DNA from: Megascapheus bottae
Taxonomy: Eukaryota; Chordata; Mammalia; Rodentia; Geomyidae
Length of the DNA: 64,000 bases
Reading direction: 5' to 3'
NCBI GenBank assembly: GCA_024803745.1
Contig: JANJXV010000030.1
Span: forward strand, 3,925,001-3,989,000
Shown here in pieces: positions 13,301-25,300 of this stretch. Every line of letters starts with the position of its first letter. The first letter of the stretch is position 1. The notes under the pieces are model-generated. The model saw only the letters and a list, made by a program, of their open reading frames with translations. It was not told where the DNA came from and did not search any database. The position numbers and the translations under genes are program-made.

Positions 13301-14069
13301 GTATTTAACAGTGGACTTTCAAATTCCAGTAATGAGCTCTAGAGGACCTAGCTGGTTCCAGCATAGTGCTGTATGGATGCATTGTGTCACAAGGTGCAGT
13401 TTTCAAAGCCAAGTGTGTCTCCCACTGTGTGAAAGACAGAGATTCCTATGGCTGGCTGTCCCCAAAGAGCCTTGGGTATCCCCAATTCACTGAGTTCTGT
13501 CTCATCTGTATTTGTGTACAGAAATCCTTTCTTTTGAACATTATTTAAGCCTGAGGTTGAATTTCTGTTTTGCTACAGGATAGAAAACAGATGAACACAT
13601 ACATTATCAGATGGTCTCTTTGTGAAGCCTTTGTGCAAATAATGCATGTTACAGATGCTTATGGTCTTGAATCATTAGCATAACATATGTTCCCGTTCAA
13701 AAATGGCAAATGTGCCTCTGTTCTAAAATAGCGCCTGCCTCAGCGTTCACCTCCTGCCTTGTGCTCGGGGTCTGATTATGGCAGAGGCACAGGAATGGTC
13801 ATGCCAAAAGTTGTGTTTCGGTGCCAGTTTCTTTTTGCCTGACCCAGACAGGACCGTTCAGAGCTGGTGTATTATTATTTCTGTCATCATCATGCTCACT
13901 GTTGCCCTGTCCTCATCATCATTACCAACCAGCTACTGTTTATCAAAGGATATCATGTGCATCTCACTGTGACAGTCACCATGCAAATCAAGTGACACCA
14001 ACGACCCCTTGAAGGTCAGATGCAGAAGCAAATAGTACTGGGCAAAGCATATCTGTAATTTCAGTGCAG

Positions 14070-14153
<84 letters not shown>

Positions 14154-16532
14154 AACATACAGACAGACAGTGAGAGACAGAGAAGAGAAAGACAGAGACA
14201 GAGAGACAGAGAGAGACAGTGAGAGACAGAGAAAGACAGAGACAGAGAGACAGAGAGTCAGGGAGAGACAGAAAGAGGGAGCAGGAATGATGGAGAATAA
14301 GAAGAAAAACAAAGAATGAAAAGGCAGAAAACATAGCGAATCATAGAAACAGTAAGATGGGGAGGCGGTCTTGGAGGGAATGGAGCAGAGGTGACAACTT
14401 TTATTTATTGGTTTTGTCAGTCACGGAGTTTTTCTGTTCAAGGCTAGGGCCTGACCACTTTGAGCCACAGTGCCATTTCTCGTTTTCTTGTGGTTAATTG
14501 GAGATAGAAGTCTCATGAGAACTTTCCTTCCCTACGCTGGCTTCAAACAGTGACCCTCAGATCTTAGCTCCCTGAGTAGCTAGGGTTATAGGCATGAGAC
14601 GCGGGCCCCCAGCTTGAGGTGACAACTTTAAATCCTCACAGGCCCCTCGTTCCTCTCCATTGTACCTCTTTGGCCGGGCCATTTACCTGGCCAACAGAGT
14701 AGAGGAAAAGCAAGTAAGCAAATGGAATTCCTGAGGGCTAACCTAATCGGCATGTGTGGATTAATTCCTGAGCAAATTTAGAGAGCGTTCGCATTCTCAC
14801 TGACCCTATCATAGCCAAGAGCATTACAACTTCCTTAACTTTTGCTTTCTCCTTACAAAATAGTGTAGAATCTTCTTCCATGTAGAACATATTTGAGAAT
14901 CCCTAGGGGGGAATGCAATGTAGACTTCTATTTTTCAAGGGGATTTTATTGAAAAGAGTAAAGCCTGACTTTAGAACATTATTATCGACAGACCTGCCAA
15001 CTACAAATATAATGTAGGTTTTGTAGCCTCTGTTTAATTTACTGTCTATTGATGTTTAAGATCCCAGAGAAAACAAAATTTCATTTCTGTAGCATTAATT
15101 TCCTTCATTTTTCTGGGAGTCAGAGAGTTAATTTAGAAACTCAAATGCTATCTTAGGGTACCAAGAGAATTTCTGTTAAAGTGAAAATTGCTGCCTTCCC
15201 TTCCCCCACGTAATCATTCACTCCATGAATAGATGAAAACAGCACAAAGGAGGAATACATTTTCTTCTGAAAAAAGAGGAGCCATTTGATGACACTGGGC
15301 CCACTCTCTTTGATATAGAATTTGGTGCTTTGATTTATTGTCATTAAGCCATCTCCTTGCTCAGCCAAGCCAAGAGCAATCAAAGCTAGGGATAGAAATG
15401 GTACTTTCTTTCCTGTAGCTGCTCTGTAATTTCCTGTGAGAATTTGGAATCAGGATGCTCAGGGTTTATGTTTTCTCTGCCCTGCGGCCCCTGGAAGCCT
15501 CACAGAGGTGGCTGGGAAGCCTGGGGTGTGGGGAGAAGGAGGACTTCCTAGTGGCTGAGAGCTGACATGCTGGTTTCTCTGGTGGGCTCTGTGATTTCGG
15601 ATACTGTCTGACACATCCTTGAGCCTCAAGCAGAACGCAAACCTCTTGACTCCTGGGCAATGTCCTCCCCTATCAGATGAGAGGTAACTGAGATTTTCTG
15701 GGTAAACCCACACAGTTGGTTTGCTGAGCGCATAAAACAATCTTAGTGCCACCTGAGGCTCTCGCCGATACAAGATGCTTCCTGCCTTAGCATGCAGCCA
15801 CCTGAGGTGGCAGGGCACGGCTTTTCTTTGGTCCTAAGAACTCCATTCTCTCCTTTCTTCCCCCAGTCTCTCTCCCCTCACATTCTATCAAATCAGACTT
15901 CACATTTCCTGGCTAGTTTCAGTCATGATGGAAGCAATGCCATCAGAATTTTGGTGCGTGTATTTGCTTAGAGACACATCACATAGAACACTCTGCTTTT
16001 ATTTGGTTTGTCAACTACAGATTAATACATTTGTCAAGGTTTCCAAAAGATCTTTTGATTCATCAGGTTAAGTTTTCATTCTTTCTCTGTTTCCTGCCTT
16101 CCTGCCTTCCCTCCTTTCCTTCTCTCTCTCTTCCTCCTTGCTTCTGTTTTTCCTTCTTTTTTCTTTTATTTTCAGTACTGGGGGAATGAGCTGATAATGT
16201 CAGGCTTGCTAGGCAATTGATCCACTATGTAGGTCACACCTCCACACCTTTTGCTTTTGGTTTGCCTTTTGGATAGGGTTACGTGTGAACTTTGCCTGGG
16301 CTGGCCTCACACGGAGATTCTCCTACCTCTACCTCCTGAGAAGCTAAGCCCATAGAGGTAGTCTACGGTGCCTCCCCGTTCACCTAGCTGGTCTACGACG
16401 CTCTTACTAATGGTGCTGTCGTGGGCAGCTCTGGGATGGTTTATGTTTTTTTTCTTCAGACAGACTCAAGCCTCATGACTGTTTCCAGACAGTGTGGCAG
16501 GTGACTATTTTGTAAACGTTGGTTGGAGGTGG

Positions 16533-16598
<66 letters not shown>

Positions 16599-19284
16599 AT
16601 ATGCATGTATGTGTATGTATGTGTATGCATGTGCGCGCGTGTGTGTATGTATGTATGTGTGTGTGTAGGTATGTGTATATGTACGTATGCATGTGTGTAT
16701 GTATGTATGTGTGTATGTACGTATGCGTGTGTGTATGTGTGTATGCATGTATGTGTGTGTGTATGTAGTATGTATGTATGTGTGTGTATGTATGCATGTG
16801 TGCGTGCGTGTGTGTGTGTGTGTGTGTGTGGTAGCTGCAAGTTGAGCTTGCGAGAATCTCGCCCTCTAAGGACACTTCTGTCCCCAGCACATGGCATGCC
16901 CTGTCCTTGCTGACAGTGCTGTGCCCCTCAGCACCAGGGCACGGCCCGCTGCCCGGTCCCCCCGAGCCCGGCGCGGGTCTGGGGAGGTGGCCGGGCCCTG
17001 GACGTCCTACCTGGCGATCTTGTCTGTACAGGACATGGTGACCAGCTGTTCCCCCAGCAGGATGCCGTCCCAGGTCTGCACGGCGCTGGGCGCACGCACG
17101 GGCACTGTCCCTTCCCCGGATTCGATCTTGGTGCGCAGGTGGCCACGAAACTTCCTGACCATGTGTCTGGTGTTGTTCACTGGAAGAGAAGGAGCGGGCG
17201 GTGAGCCTGGCAGGGGTCTGCCCTGACATGAGGGCTTCGAGGTGGGAGAGGAGGATGGGTGCATGACCATGTCTCAGGCCACGCGGGCTCTGTCACCACG
17301 TGGAAGTCCAGAACAGTCTTTGGTGACATGCCAACCCACAAGGTGGGCTAGGTCCCCTGAGTCTTGACCGATGGGCACAGAAACTTAGAAACACACAGTT
17401 GGTCACACGATTTCCACACGTCATAATGCATTCAGTCCTGCATGCTTCTAGGTTTTGCATTCACGGGTTTGACTAAGCCAGGATCAGAAGTAGTTGGGGA
17501 AAAAGCTCTACCTGTACTGAACCCGCAGGGATTTCTTTTCCTTATAAGTTTTCTCTCGATGTTCTAGCACAACGGCATTTACATTGTACTTGCTATTACA
17601 GGTGCCCTAGAAATGATAAAGAGCTTACGGGAGTATGCAGGTACGTTATATACATGCAAATATAACATCATTTGATATAAAGGACTTGAGCATCCTTGCA
17701 TTCTGGTATCTGCAGGGGGTCTTGGAACCAATTTCCTCTGGGTATTAAGGGATGGCTTTATTATTCTTTTTAAACTTTTTCCCCCCCAGCTATTTAAAAA
17801 TCATAAAACCATGCCTCTCTGTCCGGCCGCATAGAAACATTGCTGGGTGGAAATTGACTTCTTCTGGCCTGGAGTCTAATTCTGGACTGTAACTTTGGGA
17901 GGGTGACTTGAAAGCACCACAGCATGGCCATTTCCCCTTAAAATAAGGGTAATACAGGTGTCCAGCAGCCAGGTCATGGGGGTTAGATGAAGGAGCAAGT
18001 GAGAAGGTGCTGGTACAGCTTGGAGCACAGTTCTCTCCAAGTGTCTCTTATTACCCAGAGCCCAGAGGAGGCAGGGACCTTTCCTACCCTGAAATAAGAC
18101 TCCTCTGGTCAGTTCCTTGTTTGTCCTTCGTGTGTCCTTGGTTCTCTCGCTTTCTTTCCAGAATCCGTGCAACACATATCCACTCATAGCCACCAAACCA
18201 TACATTCCATACTTATTTGGGGAGTTACATTCCATACTTATTTGGAGTTATCACAAACAAGAAGATATTTGTATTTGGCTTTTTCCCCCCAGTTAAAAAA
18301 AAAAGAATTTGGTGTATTAAGTCTATAGTGTATGGCATTAAAGAAATGGTTAACTACCTTGAATACAAATTATTGATGAAAGGGCACAGTGATTTCTAGA
18401 TATAGGTGGTAATAGGAGTGAATATTTAATACTTTTTTTGAAATAGTTTTAGCGTTTTGGAAGCTGTATATGTAGGGTTTCCTTCTCATTTACTCACAGT
18501 GAAGAGACAACTATTAGATCCTTGAGGTTTTTTTGGTTTTGTGGTTTTTTTTTTTTTTTTTGCCAGTCCTGGGCTTGAGCTCAGGGCCTGAGCACTGTCC
18601 TTGGAATTTCTCAAGGCTAGAGCTCTTCCACTTGAGCCTCAGCAGCACTTCTGGCTTTTTTCTATGTATGTGGTACCAAGGAATCGAACCCGGGTCTTTG
18701 TGCGTGCTAGGCAAACATTCAACCACTAGGCCAAACTCCCGGCCCCAGATCTTTGAGTTTTTGTGGAATTTTTTTTCTTGCAGAGCCCAGAGTAATTTCT
18801 AGTGTAACTTCTTATTGTTTCAGGGAGCTGAAAAAAATTTTTTTAGTACATTTTTATCATATCTAAAGGTTGTCTTTTGGAAAGAAAAGTTTTTTCATTC
18901 TGTGGTAATAGTAAATGTTTGGGGTGCTTCAGACAGCTTTTTTACTTTACAGCCAAGCAGATGTTTGAGGTGATTCAGTTTGTGTTTGTGAGTTATCTTG
19001 GAAGTTAAAAAACAAGGTGATGTTGATAAACGCAATATCATTCATATGACTAAAATACTCAATAAAACCTTGGGTTAATCTGAACTTTTGTGTCCAGATG
19101 TTTATTTTATTTTTTTCTTCGTATATTTTTATAGTAATTGACAGAAGGGTTACATTATATTCACCAGATAGAAGGTGCATTACTTCACATACGTTGATAC
19201 CCTTTCTCATGTCTTGGTCCCCATTTCCCTCCCCCCCGCCCTTATTTTATTTTATTTTTAAATATCAGCTTCCTGTGGAAAACC

Positions 19285-19337
<53 letters not shown>

Positions 19338-22300
19338 TCCGCATCTCTCACAGATTCTGAAATGTTAATGCAGTGTTTGGGACTTTATTCTTCCATTTAG
19401 CAGTTGGTTTTGGGGGAATTATAACCGAATTTTCTTCTATTTGTGTCTCAGAGAATTTGTATTCTCCTAATGTGTCTTCTACTACAGCATCATCCACGTG
19501 TCAAAGTTGCTCACAACGCTGTAAAACCTTTCTAACTTCTGGGCCTAGGTTTACGCGAAGGACAGAAAGTCTGACTTGAATTAATAATGGTTTCTAGGAG
19601 TCAGCTCAAGCTTTTCCGATAAGATGAATTTTGCTTTAAGAGCCAGGTGTGTGAGCCACTGCCCGAGTTCTATTTTTCTGTTTTGGAGGAGTGAGGGATC
19701 GTGTTCAGTCCCACGGGGAGCTCAAGAGCGGATGAATCAACAAGAAGCCATATTCTCTGGCTCCTTCTTGGCTAATTGCGAGAGGCAGGAGGAGCTTGAA
19801 GAAGCTACTTCAAGTAGAACGAAATGAAATGGCAACTGCTGGGAACTCAACCTGAACGATCTGCCATGCGTTTACAGTGTACGTGAGATGGCGGAGATGA
19901 AGAGCTTTAAAATAACACCTACAAGAATACACGCAAGTCCAGGGAAACACTCAAGTCCCATTCTGACCCCCTAAATGATTAGCCTCTTCATTAACATGAT
20001 TATTAGCCTAAAACCTTTATCTTTTGGGATTTATATTAATGCACATTAGAGTAGTAATATGCTTCAGAAAGCTGTCCAAGTAAATATTTTACTTTTAGGG
20101 GGAGAATCAAAAGAAGATATTGTTAAAAGACTAACAAATTAACCTTTGAAAAGGAATTTATCTAAATATTTATCTAAAAAGCAGTGCATGGTTGCTACAG
20201 TGTAAAAGAGAGAGAGACAGAGAAACAGAGAGAGGGAGAGAGAGCGCGCAGAGAGTTAAGAAAAATCAACCCACAGAAGTATAAGAAAGGAAGGATCCAT
20301 CTTGAAACATTAAATAAACTTTACATTTTCCAATTGCTTCCACAAGTCTATCTCAGAAAGTACATGTGTGAAGCAACCCACAGTTTATTATAATACTGAA
20401 ATCTGTACTATTTACCATGCGTTCATGTGGATAATCTGTGCCTTATGTGATGATGGTGCTATTGGGGATGTTGAATTGTGAGGCCATTAAAATATATTAT
20501 CCTACAACGTCTGGAAATTGCCATATATTAACTGCACCTGTAACTCACAAGGAAATCTGCAGATAGAAATATACAGCCTTGCATTTTGGCTTCCCTCACT
20601 TCCTATGGGATTTGACTCTGTTTCCTGAATTGCTCATTTATGTCACAAGTGGAACTATTTTGGAAGGAATACTTACGATGGATTTCTAGCTCAATGTATG
20701 ATATAACTCTGCTACTTTTCATGGCTTCTTGTGGAGAATTTATTTGTGAGATTCTTGAAAAATGACAAGAAGAACTAACTTTACCACGTTATTTTAAAGC
20801 CATGCAATAAAAGAGGGATTTGTGGTGAGGTCATTGGTGATTTGAGAGGAAGATCAAAGTCGCTTAGCCATACTGAAGTGCCCCGGGATCCTTATATTGT
20901 TCGTTTAAACTTAGGATCTTTCCAGAATAGCTGCAGATTTATCTAACTGAGGAATCATCCACCCGTCATCCTGTGTGATGTGGACAGATGTTCACATCTG
21001 CTGAGAGAACCTCAGGAAGATGGAGAATTCTAGTCCAGAGCTTCCTCTCATGTGGGGTGGGCTTCTTCAGTGTCCCATGAAGATCATGGCCGGAGGGGCT
21101 GAGCATATCCAGGTCCTGCAATCTCCTTGTGAGGGCCGTGGCAGCCCAGTGATCTTTGTGGGATAACTGGTCCAGAGAGCACAGCTCCCAGGGCTTTATT
21201 TAGAAGCATGGATCCTGGCCTAGTGGAGGGGTGGGGCTGGCGGCCTTGCTACAGGTTCCACCTTCAAGAAGGGGGTGGGGTGGGGTTGGGGTTTTCCTGG
21301 GTCTCCAAGAAGTCTCCCCAGAGGGACCTGCTCTCTGCTGACTCTGCCATTTGTCTGGACTTGGCAGGAGCCACGCAGAGCAAAGACCTGGCTGCTTTCC
21401 TTGTCTCAGCCAGGTCTTAAAGGGTGGCACTGAGAAATGGTCCTGAAGTGAGCAAAGCCCTGCTCCATGCGCTTCTCCCCGGTGAGAGCTGCGGAGCGGC
21501 TCCTGCAAGCTCCTTGCTGCCTTTGGGTGGGGCCAGGGTGGGAGGCTGTCTCTCCATCGCTCCCGCCAGCAGAGGACAGCGGCCATTTGGGCTTTCTTAT
21601 TCTTATTGGGCAAATAAAGGGAGAGTGATGCATGGCTTTTGGCCCATGTGTCTTTCGGGGAAAGGTCTGCCTCCTCTCCGCTCTCTGGGTGGGCCGAGGC
21701 AGGAAGCATCAGCTAAATCAGAGGACTAAACCTAGGCAGTAGCCTCTCACTTCTTTCTGCCTGGCAGTTCTGAAGGGAAGACTTCATTTATTTATTTACT
21801 TACTTATTTATCTTTACTCCTACTAGCACCTGCCACTTTTCAAAGAGCACCATGAAATAAAAGACATCTGTATCTGTGAGTGCCCCTCAGGGGGTCTATG
21901 AGAATGGATCTGTTTGTTTTTCTAAGCCAATGACATTGCAAGTTGGAACTGAAGGCTGGAGAGGCCACAGTTGGTGCTTGATGTACAGAGACACAAGAAG
22001 CCAATGAGCCAGAACCAACCCCAGGGGAGACCCAGAGAGTTCATGGCTGAAGTCCTCGCAGCCCTCACTCAGCCCTTTCTTCACTCCTGCTGGGGAGCCA
22101 GGGCCAAGGAAGCTGGGGGAATTAGAGCTAGGCCCAAATGTCTCGTAAGCTTTTTCCTCCCTCAGTCTTCAGGCTTCCAACAGGGTCTGAGTGATGCCAA
22201 ACTTTCTCAGAGAAAATGGAAAGATAACTCCTCCCTGGCTCTGTACTGGGCAATGGATGGACATTTTACAAGTTTAACAGGGTAAGTTGTCGGGTGCGAC

Positions 22301-25300
22301 GGACATAGAATCAGTTATGTGGCGCCTTCTCGTTCTCTTTCTGGAAGCTGCCCAGTAGAGAGCCGCTGCCCTGTGAAATCTCACAGGGCCGTCACAGCCA
22401 GGCCCTCCTCCCACTCGGGGTGGGGGGTGCCCTTCTCTCTCGGTGCCCAGGTCATCCAAGAGCCAGAGCCTTTAAACTTCCCTGATAGTTAATGAGTTCC
22501 TTTTCTGACTCTTCATTCGGCTTGTGTTTCTCTCGTGTGAAAATGCCCCCTAAAACTGCACTATGGAGAATGTTTACTGGCCAAGGGGGAAGTGATGGGA
22601 CTGGAGGAGAGATGACAAAAAGGAATGAGTCTGCACTGGCCTCCAATCCGAGAGTTGGAGAAATAGGCTAAACACAGGGAGAGTTGGAAATCACTATTTA
22701 CCCTCCTGCCTCAACGTTTTTCATCTTTGGTGGGAATCCCTCACCATAAGCCTGGAACACAGCAGGCACTCTATAAATGTTCCCTTCGTCCCCTCACCTT
22801 TGATTATTAGAACACAAGAGTAGCCTTCCACTTGAGGAAAGTCAGAAGATCAAAGCCAATCTTTAATAACTGGACACTGTCCATAGTTTCTACTGGGGAT
22901 TTTTCTCTGAATGCAGAATTCACTAGTTAGTATTTTAGCATCTTTATCAAGGCCAGATTCTTCAGCATATACCTGTTATCTATGTTTTATTTTTGCATAA
23001 AGCATTTCAGTATTTTATTTAGCTGGATTAAACCCACAAAACAGTCACCGAGGTTAAATCTAGATGGTGGAAATAGATGTACACATGTATATAATGACAC
23101 TGTAAGATTTCCTTAGGTCTAGGCCTTCTCTTAGAAGAAGCACAGAAGTATGTATGGGAGTGTATATACATATATGCAATATGTATGCGAGCAATATGTC
23201 TTCACAGCATTAAAACAAGGACACATTGTGGCTGTCAATTGCACCAAAGAAGAAACTCACTTCTGCTTTTCACCCCTGGGACAGAGTGTCAACCCTCTGA
23301 TGATGTCACCCCTCTGATGGTGGAGCAGGGATAGGACACAGGGACAAACCCTGGCTGGCAAGTCCTGTGGTTAAGCTGGATGGTGCTTTAGCAGGGCTTC
23401 CTTTGTCCCTGGCTTTGTTACACTAGCCAAACATCTTTCTCCCCAGAGTTGCAGAGAAAGACACACAGAGACTGTTGACATTTGTATCCATCCTATATCA
23501 TTCTCGCTTGCCTTGTTTTCTTCCCAGCTTGGGATAATGGGAACTGTCTGACCTATTAAAACAATGGCCAATTAAACTGCTAATTTTAGACCTCAAATGG
23601 CTTTTTTTTAAGCTCATAATCTGAGCATTTTAGCCTAAGATTTTGGAGATATGATTATTTAGTTAATTGCAGCTACAATCACCTGGACCTAGCCAGCCTG
23701 GGACAGCGTCCAGCTACAGGGGCGACCAGAGCTGGGCTGTGAGTGAAAGGCAAATGCGTTCTCTTACGGTCAGTGGTGATTTCGTAGGGGGAGTTGAGTC
23801 TGGCGTCTCCGCAGGGGGACGTGCTCACGTAGAGATGGAAGAGGATGTTGTCCCGAAGCCGGTAGCCTCCCTCCTTTAAACGCACGAATATCGACCGCTC
23901 TGAGTCCTCACGCCGCTTGCTAGGGACACAAAGACCAGAGGGGTCATTCTCTACCAACCACGCTGGAGGGCCCTCCAAGGAGGCCATGCTGGCTGTTCCC
24001 TGATTCCCGGTTCTCTTTTTTCTTCAAGTTGCTGGCACTGTGTTTGCCTGTACAAGCACGCTTGGCCTGGGGGAGGGAGAGGCAGACGGGCTGAATGCAG
24101 ACACAGCCAGAGCAAGTCACCCTTACCTCTCACCCCCTCACCCCCCCAGCAGCCACACTGTATGTTTGCCTTTTACAAAGCCAGTGTCTACTGTTTAGAA
24201 TGTCACAGTCCTGTGGGTTCACTGGGGTTCCTCATGGAGGAGTCTCCCCGTGTGTGAGTGTGTGTGTGGGGGTAAAGGGGGTTAAAAGTGTGGCTGGGCT
24301 TGAGTACTCACACAGCTAGGTGGAAACAGAAGCAGTGAGAATCTGTATGTCTTCTGCCTCCAACCAGAGCAGATTCAAAAAGAATAAAACACCCCCCCCA
24401 AAGGAACAAACAAATAAAAACAAAGCCCCCCAAAATGCAACACAAAAACAAGGCTCGTAATCCTGAGGAGCCAAGGGCCTTTTGTTCCAGAGACGCCTCC
24501 TTCAGAGCCTTGGGACTCCCACAGGCGCGGGGAGACCCCTTTTCCCACAGCGAGCATTGTTTTTTGGAGTTCAGCAGTCTACTTTGTGCCAGCCTGGCGG
24601 TTTCTACACGTTCTGCCTCATCGGTGATGGATTCAGTAGGTCTGAGATCCCACAGGCGGCAGTGGTAGCCATTCCGTGGTCAGGAAACAGCTAGCCTCCT
24701 TTGCCACCACCTCCCTTCCTTCCCTCAGGCCAGCCATACCCCTTGGAGTAGCTTAGAGCCCGCTCCTGAACCCAGCCAGTAGGAGGTGAGAAGCTCACTT
24801 CCTCTTGTTGGCATCTGCTGGGCAGGGATGGGTGCAGTTGTGTTTGAGTCCCTCTTAGCTGGTAGCACAGCGCTGGGGCATGCAGCCAGCTCCTGGCAAA
24901 ACGCTGGACCAAATGCCTTCTGCCACATGAACAGGAATGCTTGGAAATGTTTCCAGTTGAGCAGTGATAAACCAAAGAGGAATCCTTCTCGGCACTCTGT
25001 GAGATTTCCAAGTCTGCTCCCTTCCCTTCTGGCCCTCAGCAGGCCTCCTGGAATGCTTATGGCAGTATATCAGCCTGTTTATGGCAGTATATCAGCCTGT
25101 TGGGCGACACTCAGGGGCCCCGATAAAAATTAATTGAGTGCATTGAGGTATTGCTTCTATGAGAGTCAGTTTGGCACGAACGTGGGCCCTTGGTGTGGTG
25201 TCTGCACACACGAATGGGACGGAATGAGTCACTGGCTCAAATGCCCCTGAGAGCCCATGCTTAGTGGCTTTGAGAAATCTCAGGTCCCAAGATGGGAAGG

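Larger units (their letters stand above)
4673..17010 (-). other. ADARB2 intron (12,338 bp)
   Basis: The ends are gtagga at 17010 and ccttccag at 4673. Annotated inside are an L1 3' end (5232-5735), four Geo-type SINEs between 11181 and 14614, B1 and B4-like remnants, and several simple repeats. 5740-8080, 8120-10250 and 10320-11180 are mostly unique sequence. The short ORFs there have no recognisable domains. An ATTA-rich patch at 5925-6075 is noted as a finding. Confidence 0.85.
17180..23767 (-). other. ADARB2 intron (6,588 bp)
   Basis: The ends are gtaaga at 23767 and ttctcttccag at 17180. It contains an IDL-Geo SINE (18527-18746), an L1 3' end (19110-19245), a (GT)n tract and a 25-bp tandem duplication at 18201. 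19350-23767 is largely unique. A MIR-like scrap is visible near 22750-22785. Conserved gene content is not seen in either strand. Confidence 0.85.

Noticed and set aside
13933..14334. Leu/Ser-rich membrane-like frames
   Set aside because: Translation of the (AG)n and (GACA)n repeats, not real membrane proteins.
16456..17229. 257-codon minus-strand frame rich in Thr and His
   Set aside because: It reads through an ADARB2 exon in the wrong frame and then through the CA-rich microsatellite.
18527..18746. Possible tRNA gene in the ID-like head (B-box GGTTCGATTCC)
   Set aside because: The boxes belong to the IDL-Geo SINE; there is no complete cloverleaf with a proper acceptor stem, and the same unit recurs many times.
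21200..21709. 169-codon minus-strand frame
   Set aside because: No recognisable domain, biased Pro/Ser/Arg composition, no match to the ADARB2 frame; likely chance.
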